Source: Pseudooceanicola nitratireducens
GTDB taxonomy: Bacteria; Pseudomonadota; Alphaproteobacteria; Rhodobacterales; Rhodobacteraceae
DNA length: 64,000 nt
Assembly (NCBI RefSeq): GCF_900109195.1
Contig: NZ_FNZG01000003.1
Location: 248,001 to 312,000 of the forward strand
Reading direction: 5' to 3'
The translations under genes and the position numbers were made by a program. Shown in pieces: positions 17,011 to 25,742 of the stretch (within the stretch, counting starts at the first letter, position 1; each line of letters opens with the position of its first letter). The notes below the pieces were generated by a model. The model had not been told where the DNA came from. It searched no databases and saw only the letters and a list, made by a program, of their open reading frames with translations.

Positions 17011-17886
17011 ATGAAGATCATGCTGCACCTCGGGGCGCATTGCACGGACGAGGGCAAGCTGGCCAAGACCCTGGCCCGCAACCGCAAGGATTTCCTGGAC
17101 CGTGGCGTTTCCGTCCCGCCGCCGGGGAATTACCACGCCCTTCTGCGCGAAGCGATCCATGCCCTGGACCAAGGCCCTCCGGCCGAGGATGCCGGCGATA
17201 TCCTGATCGACGCGATCCTAGAAGACGACCACGCTGAACAGATGATCCTGTCGAACGAGAATTTCTTCGGCGTCCCGCATATGTCCATCGGCGACGGCCA
17301 GTTTTATCCGCTGGCCGAACAGCGGCTGGCCGATCTGCGTCAGCTGTTTCCCCAGGCCGAAATCCACCTGTTCCTGGCGATCCGCGATCCCGGCAGCTTC
17401 ATTCCCGCCGTGCACGCCGCCTCGACCGGCATGTCGCTGGATCGGGTGCTGAACGGCACCGATCCCGGCACCCTGCGCTGGTCCGATCTGGTGACCCGCA
17501 TCCGCGCCATCGCCCCCGACATGCCCCTGACGCTGTGGTGCAACGAAGACAGCCCGCTGATCTACGGAGAGATCATCCGCGCCATGGCCGGCCTGCCCGA
17601 GGGGCACAAGATCAAGGGGGCCTTCGATCTGCTAAGCGAGATCATGTCGCGCGAAGGCATGCAGCGCTTCCGCGCCTATTTCGCCGCCAATCCGACCATG
17701 ACCGAGGCCCAGAAGCGCAAGGCGATGATGGTCTTCCTGACCAAATACGCCATCGACGACGCGCTGGAGGACGACATCCCCCTGCCCGCCTGGCCCGAAG
17801 AGGTCTTTGAATACCTCACCGACGCCTACGAGGAAGACCTGGACGCCATCGAGGGGATCGAGGGCGTGCGGGTGCTGCGGGCCTGA
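17011..17886 (+). CDS. Conserved protein of unknown function (sulfotransferase-like N-terminus)
   Basis: A 291-residue soluble protein with no signal peptide. The start KIMLHLGAHCTDEGKLAKTL looks like the phosphate-binding opening of sulfotransferase/kinase-like folds found in Roseobacter genomes, with IHLFLAIRDPGSFIPAVH near residue 120 resembling the second PAPS-binding strand (RDP and a serine). These are only resemblances; catalytic residues are not certain. The C-terminal half is acidic and helical. The ATG at 17011 has a GAAGGACAGG ribosome site. It is transcribed alone, divergent from the iron-type permease. Confidence 0.6.
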   Translation: MKIMLHLGAHCTDEGKLAKTLARNRKDFLDRGVSVPPPGNYHALLREAIHALDQGPPAEDAGDILIDAILEDDHAEQMILSNENFFGVPHMSIGDGQFYPLAEQRLADLRQLFPQAEIHLFLAIRDPGSFIPAVHAASTGMSLDRVLNGTDPGTLRWSDLVTRIRAIAPDMPLTLWCNEDSPLIYGEIIRAMAGLPEGHKIKGAFDLLSEIMSREGMQRFRAYFAANPTMTEAQKRKAMMVFLTKYAIDDALEDDIPLPAWPEEVFEYLTDAYEEDLDAIEGIEGVRVLRA

Positions 17887-18187
17887 GGGTATGGGGGCCT
17901 TCGGGCACGTCGGCGTCCCCGTCGCGACCATCCTAGACCGCACGCCAGTCGCCTTCGTCCCCGCGCCCCTAGGCACCAATTTGATCTGACTGCCCTTTGG
18001 GTGACCGGTCGAACCACTGGCCACGCAGGGCCAATCCGACGCCCTGACGGCCCCGATGCCCGCACATCTGTGCCCGGACAGGCCACCGCCTGCGCTCGCT
18101 CCCTGCCCCCTTGTCCGCCAAGTCTGACAAGGGCCGACCGGCCTAGGAACCGCTCCGCTCACCGCCCGACCAAACCCACAAAGAAAA
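17887..18187. other. Intergenic, no gene recognised
   Basis: Roughly 300 bases between the conserved protein and the gapR terminator. It is pyrimidine-rich on the plus strand in its second half. I see no ribosome site, RNA gene or repeat in it. Confidence 0.4.
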
Positions 18188-18216
18188 ACGCCCCCGAAGT
18201 CCCCTTCGAAGGCGTT
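18182..18216 (-). terminator. Rho-independent terminator of gapR
   Basis: On the minus strand, ACGCC and CGAAG arms pair with CTTCG and GGCGT (18188-18192 with 18211-18215, and 18195-18199 with 18204-18208), closing a CCCC/GGGA loop, and a TTTTTCTT run follows. Confidence 0.85.
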
Positions 18217-18252
18217 CCAAACTCTGCCGGGCGCGTGGCCCCGCAGAAAGCC

Positions 18253-18531
18253 TCAGTCCATGCCAAGCGCTTCTTTGTACATCTCAAGCACCGCCTCTTC
18301 TTCGGCGATGTCGTCCTTGTCGCGCTTGCGCAGGGAAATCACCTTGCGCATGACCTTGGTGTCATACCCGCGCCCCTTGGCTTCGGCCATGACTTCCTTG
18401 ATCTGCTCGGCCAGGTCCTTCTTTTCGACTTCCAGCCGCTCGACCCGTTCGATGAACTGGCGCAATTCGCCCGCGGTCACGCGGTAGTTGGCCTCGGCCG
18501 TGCTGTCGACCACATCGGGATTGTCCATCAT
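18253..18531 (-). CDS. gapR: GapR family nucleoid-associated protein (DUF2312)
   Basis: A 92-residue protein that matches the DUF2312/UPF0335 family, whose Caulobacter member GapR binds AT-rich, overtwisted DNA ahead of replication forks and aids topoisomerases. The signature ERVERLEVEKKDLAEQIKEV followed by MAEAKGRGYDTKVMRKVISL and RKRDKDD is unmistakable, and the length is normal. The central helix is a dimerising coiled coil. It stands alone with its own terminator. A second ATG follows the first; the first has GGAG nine bases upstream. GapR is nearly confined to Alphaproteobacteria, which supports the assignment of the window. Confidence 0.92.
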   Translation of the reverse strand: MMDNPDVVDSTAEANYRVTAGELRQFIERVERLEVEKKDLAEQIKEVMAEAKGRGYDTKVMRKVISLRKRDKDDIAEEEAVLEMYKEALGMD

Positions 18532-18673
18532 CTACCCTGACTCCTGCTCTGGATTGGCTGCCACAAGGCCCTCTGACTAGCGCCCCGGCCGGGGCTTGGC
18601 AAGCGGCCGGCGATGGCTTAGGCGGTGCCCGGTAACGCAAGCAAGTGATGCAAGGAAGCCTGAGGGGGTCATC

Positions 18674-18889
18674 ATGGAAATCCTGATTTGGGTCGGTGCG
18701 GCGATTTCGGTTCTGGGCCTTCTGGGACTGGGCTATTGCATCCTGCGGGTGCTGCGCGCGAAACGCGCGGGCCTGGACGAAGACACCCTGCGCGCCGAGG
18801 TGGCCAAGGTCGTGCCGCTGAACATGGGCGCGCTGTTCCTGTCGGTCATCGGGCTGATGCTGGTTATCCTGGGCATCTTCTTCGGCTGA
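18674..18889 (+). CDS. Small two-helix membrane protein
   Basis: A 71-residue protein with a hydrophobic helix at each end (residues 3-27 and 48-70) and a short charged middle (RAKRAGLDEDTLRAEVAK). It has a TGAGGGGGT ribosome site before the ATG at 18674. Both termini probably face the periplasm, by the positive-inside rule on the basic middle segment. No family is recognised beyond its occurrence as a conserved hypothetical in this group of bacteria. It is convergent with the FadJ-like gene. Confidence 0.7.
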   Translation: MEILIWVGAAISVLGLLGLGYCILRVLRAKRAGLDEDTLRAEVAKVVPLNMGALFLSVIGLMLVILGIFFG

Positions 18890-18898
18890 CGCCTGCCC

Positions 18899-18922
18899 GG
18901 CCGCGCTGCTGCGCGGCCTTCC
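18899..18922. terminator. Hairpin between small membrane gene and FadJ-like gene
   Basis: GGCCGCG (18899-18905) pairs with CGCGGCC (18912-18918) over a 6-base loop, followed by TTCC. It is the only structure between two convergent genes and probably ends transcription from at least one side. Confidence 0.5.
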
Positions 18923-18964
18923 GGCATATTGGCTTCGGGCTTATCGCTGTCAGCAAGTCCGCAA

Positions 18965-21067
18965 TCAGGCCACGTCGCTTTCCGCCAGCTGATGCTGCGG
19001 CCTGCCCTGCCCTGCGGGATCAATGAACCTTGCGCCCGGCACCCTCGCCATGTCCGCCAGGATCGGATGCGGCGTCCAAAGGGCGGGATCCATCCGCACC
19101 AGGTGCTCGGACAGCTGGACCAGGCGCACGGCCCCCATCTGGTCGGCCTTGGACATCGGCCCGCCGGTGTGGCGCGCATAGCCCCAGCCCTGCAGCATCA
19201 CCACGTCGATCTGTTCGGCCTTTTCCGCGCGGCCATCGGCGATCAGGCGGCAGCCCTCGTTCACGATGGCCAGGGTGAAGGCGCTTGCCAGCACCTCGGG
19301 CAGCGGTGACCAGCTGCGCCCGCCCGCCAGCCGCGCCGCCAGCTGATCCGCAAGGGGCGACGACCGCCCCCCGCGCGGCACCGCGATGCCGTCGCGCAGC
19401 AGGACCGAGGTAAAGCTGCCCCCGCGCCCCGCCGCAGAGGCCCGCGCCAGGTAGCCCCGAGGATCGACCTGCGCCACCTGCGCCAGCAACTCCAACGGGC
19501 CACGCGCATGACCCCGCACCTGCGCGGCCTGGGCAAAGGCCACCGGCGCGACCCCGGCCTGCACCAGCCGGTCGGTCGTCGCCATGAGATTGTCGAACAG
19601 CCGCATCGTCAGCGACGCCCCCTGCGGCCCCGGCACCACGACCCGCCCCATCCGCTGCAACAGCGCGCTGGCGGTGGCTATGGCCTGGGGATCGGTCTGC
19701 GGCCCCACGGCCAGTTCCGCCAGGCGGGCGGTGAAATCCATGTCCGGCAAGGTCACCCCGATCACGCGGGCGGCGATCCGGGACGGGGCCAGCGCGGCAC
19801 AGTCGCGCCCGGCATCGACGCACAGAACGACGGTCTCGGGGCCCAGATGCGGGGCCAGGTCCGCCAGCCGCTGCGCCCAGGCCTCGGCCGGATCAGCGGT
19901 GCCTTCGGCGGCGAAGGTAACAAAGACCACCTGCGCCTCGGCCAGCCAGCGCGGATCGCGCAGGGCGGTGACACGGCCCGCGGGATCGCCCGACGTGCCA
20001 CGTGCCTCGGCGTGGCGGGTCAGATGAAACCGCGTATCGCCCAGGATTTGCAGCGCCCGCGCCTCGTTCGTGTCGAAGAGGCGCGAAGATATGACCGCCA
20101 GCGCCGCCGCCCCCGCGATCCGTCCGCCCGCAACGGTGGCCGGCGTGATCGCGATGGACAGGCCACGCGGGTCCGCGCCAGAGCATCCGCCCGACAGGCC
20201 TTCGGTCAGCGCGGTGCAGCGCTGTTCGGAATGCCGGGCCCGGCGCAAGCCGCGCGACCGCGCGGTGTCGCGCAGATCTTCGTGCGCGGCCTCTTCCTTG
20301 GCCAGCCCGGCCTGGAATTCCAGAAGCGGCGCGGCCTCGACCAGGTCGATGATGCGTTGCAGATCGGGGCGCCCTTCGCCGCTGCGCTTGCGCCAGGTGG
20401 CGATGGCGGCGGCATAGTCACGCGGGGCGTCGAAGCCGTCCAGCCGGTCGCGCGTCCGCACCCAGAGCCCGCCGTCATGCAGCGCCTCGGCCATGGCGAT
20501 GCCTTCGGCCTGAAGGCTGCGGTCGCGGGCCAGCCGGTCGATCAGACCGGCGCAGATCGGCGCATGCGCGGGATAGGGCGTCGCCCCCAGCAGGAACCCA
20601 AGCGCCCGGTCCGCCCCGATCAGTCGCGGCAGACGCTGCGTCGCCCCGCCCGAGGGGCACAAGCCGACGTGCAGATCCGGGAACCCCAGCCGCGCATTGG
20701 GCAGCGCCACCCGCGCATGGGCTGCCAGCGCCAAGTCCATCCCCGCGCCCGCCACATGGCCGTCCAGGCAAGCAATCACCGGCTTTGACAGGCTTTCGAT
20801 CTGCGAACACAGCGCCGCAAGGCTGGGCGCACCGGGCACCGAGATCTCGGATACTGGGGCTTCAAGTTCAGCCACGGGAAGAGAGGTCGCAAAAACCCCG
20901 GGCGCGCCCATCAGCAACACCGCATCGACGGTCGAATCCTCGTCGATCCGCGCAAGATCCGCCGCCATTTGCCGGCGCAGACCGGACGCAACGGCGTTGA
21001 GCGGCGGAGAAGACATCCGCAGCACGGCAAGCGTCATCATGCTGGTCGAAACCAACTCATACGTCAC
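18965..21067 (-). CDS. FadJ-like multifunctional beta-oxidation protein, catalytic residues lost
   Basis: About 700 residues with the layout of FadB/FadJ: an enoyl-CoA hydratase domain (about 1-185), a linker, a Rossmann 3-hydroxyacyl-CoA dehydrogenase domain (about 300-480) and two C-terminal dehydrogenase lobes. The hydratase core GHVAGAGMDLAL and GFPDLHVGLCPSGGATQRL is family-like, but the two catalytic glutamates are both Asp. In the NAD domain the GxGxxG loop has become AITPATVAGGRI, and the HFFxP histidine motif reads GVTLPDMDF. The frame is open throughout, so it is not a recent pseudogene. I chose the GTG at 21067, with GAGG upstream; a TTG at 21082 is possible. It may bind acyl-CoA or act as a structural partner of an active paralogue. 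Confidence 0.75.
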   Translation of the reverse strand: MTYELVSTSMMTLAVLRMSSPPLNAVASGLRRQMAADLARIDEDSTVDAVLLMGAPGVFATSLPVAELEAPVSEISVPGAPSLAALCSQIESLSKPVIACLDGHVAGAGMDLALAAHARVALPNARLGFPDLHVGLCPSGGATQRLPRLIGADRALGFLLGATPYPAHAPICAGLIDRLARDRSLQAEGIAMAEALHDGGLWVRTRDRLDGFDAPRDYAAAIATWRKRSGEGRPDLQRIIDLVEAAPLLEFQAGLAKEEAAHEDLRDTARSRGLRRARHSEQRCTALTEGLSGGCSGADPRGLSIAITPATVAGGRIAGAAALAVISSRLFDTNEARALQILGDTRFHLTRHAEARGTSGDPAGRVTALRDPRWLAEAQVVFVTFAAEGTADPAEAWAQRLADLAPHLGPETVVLCVDAGRDCAALAPSRIAARVIGVTLPDMDFTARLAELAVGPQTDPQAIATASALLQRMGRVVVPGPQGASLTMRLFDNLMATTDRLVQAGVAPVAFAQAAQVRGHARGPLELLAQVAQVDPRGYLARASAAGRGGSFTSVLLRDGIAVPRGGRSSPLADQLAARLAGGRSWSPLPEVLASAFTLAIVNEGCRLIADGRAEKAEQIDVVMLQGWGYARHTGGPMSKADQMGAVRLVQLSEHLVRMDPALWTPHPILADMARVPGARFIDPAGQGRPQHQLAESDVA

Positions 21068-21082
21068 GGGGGACGACCTCAA

Positions 21083-21354
21083 TCTTCAGCATTTACCCGA
21101 TCTGAACCGCCGGGTTTCAAGCTGTATACCACGTCAACTATCGGAAGGAACGTAAAAATATGCTGTTTGTGGAATATCCTATCCGTAAGCACAGGACATC
21201 CGGACATAAAGAAACCGGGGCCCGCATTGCGCGCACCCCGGCGGTATTTTCCTGCACACCCGTCCCGATCTTTTCGATCAGGGGCCAGAAGCCCCCTTTC
21301 AGATACGGGTGCTCCTTTGTCCTTTGGCCTTAAGACACCCGATCAGACAGGTAT
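21083..21354. other. Intergenic, no gene recognised
   Basis: About 270 bases between the FadJ-like gene and a small minus-strand gene. It includes the FadJ-like promoter on its left and no identifiable hairpin or conserved box. Confidence 0.4.
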
Positions 21355-21570
21355 TCAGACGGGCATGTTGTCGAAGCGGGCTTCGACCTCTTCTGTTGTC
21401 AGAACTTCAAGCAGGTTGCGCAGCGATCTGGGCGTGGCGCGGCCCGCGCGGCTGTATTGGCCCATGACCTCGTGCAGCCGGGTCAGATCCCTGTGGCGGG
21501 TGCCCGGTGCCTTTCCGGCGATATCCTCGATCAGGTCATGCGTGGCGCGGTCGAGTTCGTCTGACGTCAT
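21355..21570 (-). CDS. Small helical protein of unknown function
   Basis: A 71-residue protein starting MTSDELDRATHDLIEDI, mostly charged and helical, with no cysteine, signal or membrane segment. The ATG at 21570 has GGGAGGAG ten bases upstream; a longer frame to 21849 has no ribosome site and a non-protein-like extension, so I left it out. It ends about 320 bases before the persulfide operon on the opposite strand. No family is recognised. Confidence 0.65.
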   Translation of the reverse strand: MTSDELDRATHDLIEDIAGKAPGTRHRDLTRLHEVMGQYSRAGRATPRSLRNLLEVLTTEEVEARFDNMPV

Positions 21571-21893
21571 GCTTCGGTCTCCTCCCGATAGGCAACAAGG
21601 GGGTCCGGGCATCATGCCCGCCCCTGGACCGACGCCACACCCCACGGCAGCCCCGGTCGAATACTGGAAATTCACCGCCCCGTTCCTCCCTCTGGGCCGG
21701 CTTGGGCTCAGCATAGGCGAGATCGGGTTTCCGACCAATAAAGGAATGATACCCCCGGGCATTTCCCCTAACCTCCGGCCAAAAGTCGCCCGCCCGGTGC
21801 CAGCACGTGTCGCTGGCAAAGGTCCTTCACGAGGGGGCTTGCAATACATTCAGGAATTGATATATGTGTCACCAACACAGAAAGGATACCGCC
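21571..21893. promoter_or_regulatory. Divergent promoter region of the persulfide operon
   Basis: About 320 bases with no gene. The last 50 bases are AT-rich and hold ATTC-N8-ATAT-ATGTGT (21848-21869), 25 bases before the Blh start codon. A similar arrangement occurs in the soxV/soxS promoter (55164-55186). This is a candidate binding site for the SqrR/BigR-type regulator encoded at 55875. Confidence 0.5.
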
Positions 21894-22757
21894 ATGACCC
21901 CCGAGGTTACTGCCTTCTTCGACGAAGCCACCAACACGATTTCCTATGTCGTGCGCGACCCCGCCGGGTCGGCCTGCGCGATCGTCGATTCCGTGCTGGA
22001 CTTCGACTATGCATCGGGCCGCACCGACACCCGGTCTGCCGATGCGATCATCGCCTTCGTTCAGGAAAAAGGATATGATGTTCAGTGGCTTCTGGAAAGC
22101 CATGTGCATGCCGACCACCTGTCCGCCGCGCCCTATATCCAGGAACGCACCGGCGGCAAGATCGGCATCGGCGACAACATCAAGATCGTCCAGGACACCT
22201 TTGGCAAGGTCTTCAACGAAGGCACCGAGTTTCAGCGCGACGGGTCCCAGTTCGACGCCCTGTTCAACGAGGGCGACAGCTTTCACATCGGCCAGATGCG
22301 CGGCGACGTGCTGCACACGCCCGGCCATACGCCGGCCTGCCTGACCTATGTGATCGGCGATGCCGCTTTTGTGGGCGATACGCTGTTCATGCCCGATTTC
22401 GGCACGGCGCGCTGCGATTTCCCGGGCGGATCTTCGGAAACCCTGTTCAACTCGATCCAGAAGATCCTTGCCCTGCCGGACGAGACCCGGATCTTCGTCG
22501 GACATGACTACAAGGCCCCCGGTCGCGACGAATACGCCTGGGAAACCACTGTGGCCGAACAGAAGGCGCTGAACATCCACGTCGGTGAAGGCAAGTCGGC
22601 CGAGGATTTCGTGAAGATGCGCGATGAACGGGACGCGACGCTGGCCATGCCCAAGCTGATCATCCCCTCGCTTCAGGTGAACATGCGCGGCGGGCAGATG
22701 CCGCCGGCGGACGAAAAGGGCGATGTCTTCCTCAAGGTGCCGGTCAACAAGCTGTGA
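21894..22757 (+). CDS. blh: Persulfide dioxygenase, MBL fold (Blh / ETHE1-like)
   Basis: A 287-residue metallo-beta-lactamase-fold protein. It has the iron-binding HVHADH box near residue 75, HTPGHT near residue 145, GDTLF and GHDYK, as in ETHE1-type dioxygenases that oxidise glutathione persulfide to sulfite. The family member in the bigR operons of Agrobacterium and Xylella is called Blh, and here too it leads an operon with YeeE/YedE proteins and a DUF442 protein. The ATG at 21894 has AAAGGATA upstream. Unlike PDO-rhodanese fusions it has no extra sulfurtransferase domain; that role may be played by the separate DUF442 protein. Cytoplasmic. Confidence 0.9.
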   Translation: MTPEVTAFFDEATNTISYVVRDPAGSACAIVDSVLDFDYASGRTDTRSADAIIAFVQEKGYDVQWLLESHVHADHLSAAPYIQERTGGKIGIGDNIKIVQDTFGKVFNEGTEFQRDGSQFDALFNEGDSFHIGQMRGDVLHTPGHTPACLTYVIGDAAFVGDTLFMPDFGTARCDFPGGSSETLFNSIQKILALPDETRIFVGHDYKAPGRDEYAWETTVAEQKALNIHVGEGKSAEDFVKMRDERDATLAMPKLIIPSLQVNMRGGQMPPADEKGDVFLKVPVNKL

Positions 22758-22955
22758 CCGGGCCGAGGTAGCGGGCCAAGCCATGGCCCAAGGCATACCC
22801 CAAACCTAGGCCCGACGCCCTTGCCGGGGCGCGGGCCGGATCCCACATGCACAGGCCTTTTGCGAACAGGGCCAGACGGGGATCCGGGCCACCACGGGAC
22901 CACAACACGTCTTCGGACATCCAGGAACACTCTCGGACACGCAAGGAAACGCAAC

Positions 22956-23381
22956 ATGCAACCGGAATGGATTATGGGCCTGATCGGAGGCCTTCTGATC
23001 GGCCTCGCAGGGGCCGTCTTTCTGCTGGGCAACGGCAGGATCATGGGGGCCAGCGGCATCATCGGCGGGCTCGTCGACGGGTCGGGCCACTCGGACAAAT
23101 GGGATCGGCTGATCTTTCTCGCCGGGGTCTTTGCCGCGCCGATGGCCCTGATGGGCTTTGTCGGCACGCCTGAAACCAATGCCACCGACAATATCGCGGT
23201 GCTGATCGCCGCCGGGCTGCTGGTCGGTGTCGGCACGCGGATCGCCAATGGCTGCACCTCTGGCCACGGGGTCTGCGGGATTTCCCGCCTGTCCTTCCGC
23301 GGCATCATCGCCACGGTTTTCTATATCCTCGCGGGGGGCCTGACGATGGTCTTCTTCCGCCACCTTCTGGGGGTGATCTGA
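22956..23381 (+). CDS. YeeE/YedE family membrane protein, first half of split transporter
   Basis: A 141-residue membrane protein with four hydrophobic segments. The YeeE/YedE signature is clear: LLIGLAGAVFLLGNGRIMGASGI near the start and GTRIANGCTSGHGVCGISRLS in the second half, whose conserved cysteine carries sulfur groups in the thiosulfate transporter TsuA. The family moves thiosulfate or sulfane sulfur. It has AAGGAAA upstream and its stop overlaps the next gene's start by one base, so the two halves are co-translated and together equal one full YeeE. The 198-base gap after blh has no terminator, so the four genes probably share a transcript. Confidence 0.88.
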   Translation: MQPEWIMGLIGGLLIGLAGAVFLLGNGRIMGASGIIGGLVDGSGHSDKWDRLIFLAGVFAAPMALMGFVGTPETNATDNIAVLIAAGLLVGVGTRIANGCTSGHGVCGISRLSFRGIIATVFYILAGGLTMVFFRHLLGVI

Positions 23382-23815
23382 TGCGCCTTCTCATCGCACT
23401 TCTGTCCGGCGCGCTCTTTGGCAGCGGGCTTTACATCTCGGGCATGACCGACACCAACAAGGTGCAGGGCTGGCTGGACGTCTTCGGCCAATGGGACCCG
23501 ACACTGGCCTTTGTCATGGGCGGCGCGATCATCCCCATGGCCATCGCCTGGCAGCTGACCCGCGTGGCAAAACGCCCGGTTTCGGGCGGCAGCTTCCCGC
23601 CCGCCCCGATGCCGGAACTGGACCGCCGCCTGATCGTCGGATCGGTGCTGTTCGGCATGGGCTGGGGCCTGGCCGGGCTGTGCCCCGGACCCTCGGTCGC
23701 CTCGCTGTCCTTCGGCGGTGTGCCGGGGCTTGTCTTCCTGGCGGCGATGCTGGCGGGAATGGGCTTTGCGCCCATGGTGAAAGCACGGCTGGACAGAGCC
23801 GTCCCGGCGGAATAA
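23381..23815 (+). CDS. YeeE/YedE family membrane protein (DUF6691), second half
   Basis: A 144-residue membrane protein forming the partner half of the transporter. It opens with ALLSGALFGSGLYISGMTD and later has FGMGWGLAGLCPGPSVASL, which carries the second conserved cysteine of the family. Together with the preceding gene it should build the sulfur-conducting channel. In PmpA/PmpB-type pairs from bigR operons the same two-gene arrangement occurs. The TGATG overlap with the upstream gene argues for equal amounts of both subunits. Confidence 0.88.
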   Translation: MRLLIALLSGALFGSGLYISGMTDTNKVQGWLDVFGQWDPTLAFVMGGAIIPMAIAWQLTRVAKRPVSGGSFPPAPMPELDRRLIVGSVLFGMGWGLAGLCPGPSVASLSFGGVPGLVFLAAMLAGMGFAPMVKARLDRAVPAE

Positions 23816-23824
23816 TCCTGAGCC

Positions 23825-24244
23825 ATGGAACTCCGTCAGGTCACCCCCCGCTATTCGGTCTCGCCGCAGATCACCCCCGAGGACATGCCCGCCATCAAGG
23901 CGGCGGGCTTCACCCGGGTCATCTGCAACCGGCCGGATTCTGAGAACCCCGCCGAATGGCAGGCCGAGGCGATGTCCGCCGCCGCCGCAGCCGCCGGCCT
24001 GGATTTTGTCAACATCCCGCTGACGCATCAGACGATGACGCCGGACAATATCGACGCGCAGACCGCCGCGATGACGGAAGCCGAGGGGCCGGTCCTGGCC
24101 TATTGCGCCTCGGGCACCCGCAGCACCGTCGCCTGGTCCCTGGGCCGCGCCAGCGAGGGGATGAGCGCGGATGAGATCCTGACCACGGCCGCCAAGGCAG
24201 GCTACGACCTTTCGGGCCTGCGCCCGCGCCTGGAACAGGGCTGA
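23825..24244 (+). CDS. DUF442 / TIGR01244 sulfurtransferase-like phosphatase-fold protein
   Basis: A 139-residue cytoplasmic protein of the family that forms the N-terminal domain of some Blh proteins. It has VICNRPDSENPAEWQ and the catalytic-loop motif AYCASGTRSTVAW, where the cysteine sits in a phosphatase-like P-loop and probably accepts sulfane sulfur. The family is often fused to or encoded beside persulfide dioxygenase, and here it is the last gene of the operon, nine bases after the YeeE pair. It would pass persulfide sulfur between the dioxygenase and the YeeE proteins; the donor is not known. Confidence 0.85.
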   Translation: MELRQVTPRYSVSPQITPEDMPAIKAAGFTRVICNRPDSENPAEWQAEAMSAAAAAAGLDFVNIPLTHQTMTPDNIDAQTAAMTEAEGPVLAYCASGTRSTVAWSLGRASEGMSADEILTTAAKAGYDLSGLRPRLEQG

Positions 24245-24269
24245 GGTCTATTTCTGCGGTAATTTGACA

Positions 24270-24300
24270 GGGCGGCCCTTGGGGCTGCCCTTTTTCGTTT
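24270..24300 (+). terminator. Rho-independent terminator of persulfide operon
   Basis: GGGCGGCCC (24270-24278) pairs with GGGCTGCCC (24282-24290), one G-U wobble, three-base loop, followed by TTTTTCGTTT. Confidence 0.88.
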
Positions 24301-24426
24301 GGGTCACGTGGGTGTTTTGGTGGCTGGCCTTGTTGAGTGCTTCGCTGTTCCCCCGAACGCGTCAAGGCGGATCGCTCGTCGGTCGGAGCCGAAGGCTCCT
24401 TCCGCTCCTCGCGGGCCGAGGGGGCG

Positions 24427-25620
24427 TCAGTCCAGATCCGGCAGGGTGGCCATGGGCATGGAGCCGAGGTCCCCAAGGTCGGGAAGTTCGCCAGACATGG
24501 GATCATCCGCGTCGTCGCCGCCAAGCCCCGGAAGGCCGCCCAGATCGGGCAGATCGCCCAGAAGATCATCGGGATCGACCTGGGGCGGCGCGAAATCCGG
24601 ATCTTCGTCCAGCGACGGCAGCGGGGCAAGCGGTTCGGACATCGGCGCATCCTCGGGCGGGGTCATTGGATCCGCGGCATTACTGGATGGATCAGGCCAG
24701 GACATGTCCCCCGGAGCAGCGCCCGGCGCGGGCAAGCCAGCCGCCGCCGCACCGGCCAGGCCGGGCATGGCCAGGCGTACCGCCCGCATGCCGTTCATCT
24801 GCCCCAGCCGCATGCGCACCTTGACCGATGTTTCCCCGACCTCAAGCACCGTCTGATCCAGGGCGTCGCGGGGGATGGGTACCGTGTCCCCGGGTTTCAG
24901 CGCGCTGACCGCCGACAGCGGCAGGGTCAGACGATGAAGAACCGCCCGAAGCTCGGCCGGGGCCTGCAGAACCGAGGCTTCAAGCGCATGTCCGGCGGGG
25001 GTGCCCTGCCCCGCGTGGCCGGCCAAAGGATCCTCGACCACCGGGAAGATCAACATCGCCTCGCCCTCGCGCTGCGCGGCAAGGTCAAGCGTGATGCGGA
25101 AGACGTGGAAATCCGTGGCGCGCAACGCCAGCGACAGAAGACGCGCGGACTCCATCATCGAGCCAAAGCGGAACCCCTGCGCCCAGGGGGCCCCGCCGGT
25201 TTCCGCCATCAGTGCGTCGAACCGTTCCAGCGTGCCGTCGATCAGCGGCGCGACCATGGCGGCATCGGTGCGCGTCACCCGGCGGGGATCCGGCGACAGC
25301 TTGCTGACCTTGCCGATGGTCTGAACCTCGACCAGGCCGGACACCACGGGGAACTGGAAAAACGCGGCACCGATCGCGCCTTCGGGGCCATCCAGAAGGG
25401 TGATCAGCCCATCATCGGGCAGCGCCGCGATCACCGTTTCCAGCGGGTCTTCGCTTTGCGCAATGCCGCTGGCGGCCAGGGCCAGATCCCACAGGTCTTC
25501 GGCCGTGCGGGCCAGCGACAGCCGCAACGCCTTGGAGGGTGACATGGCGCGCGCCTGCCAGACCTCTTTCGCGGCGCTTGCCTTGCGCCGCAGAACTGCG
25601 TTTGGACTGCTGCTCTCCAT
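24427..25620 (-). CDS. FliM/FliN family flagellar switch-like protein (SpoA domain), orphan
   Basis: A 397-residue protein whose residues about 220-285 form a SpoA (FliN/FliM C-terminal) domain: LHRLTLPLSAVSALKPGDTV then LEVGETSVKVRMRLGQMNG. Residues 1-215 resemble the FliM middle region (for example FQFPVVSGLVEVQTIGKVS). FliM normally forms the C-ring and binds phospho-CheY. The last 110 residues are acidic and repeat PDLGD/PDLGG-like units, which is unusual. No other flagellar gene is nearby; the neighbours are a sensor kinase and a receiver protein, so it could be a CheY-like output partner or a scattered flagellar gene. The start at 25620 has GGAGCAG before it. Confidence 0.8.
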   Translation of the reverse strand: MESSSPNAVLRRKASAAKEVWQARAMSPSKALRLSLARTAEDLWDLALAASGIAQSEDPLETVIAALPDDGLITLLDGPEGAIGAAFFQFPVVSGLVEVQTIGKVSKLSPDPRRVTRTDAAMVAPLIDGTLERFDALMAETGGAPWAQGFRFGSMMESARLLSLALRATDFHVFRITLDLAAQREGEAMLIFPVVEDPLAGHAGQGTPAGHALEASVLQAPAELRAVLHRLTLPLSAVSALKPGDTVPIPRDALDQTVLEVGETSVKVRMRLGQMNGMRAVRLAMPGLAGAAAAGLPAPGAAPGDMSWPDPSSNAADPMTPPEDAPMSEPLAPLPSLDEDPDFAPPQVDPDDLLGDLPDLGGLPGLGGDDADDPMSGELPDLGDLGSMPMATLPDLD

Positions 25621-25742
25621 CTGCTCCGAAACTGGGTTACCCGCACCTGGGCCCGACCATAGGGTTGGTTGGTTACCAACGCGTTGACCAGGGGCGGGAA
25701 AAACGGCGCGGCCCAGCTGGGGGCCTAAACCCCGGGCATTGC

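Noticed and set aside
19508-20788. 426-codon plus-strand frame
   Set aside because: Antisense shadow of the FadJ-like gene with Arg/His/Gly-rich, non-protein-like composition.
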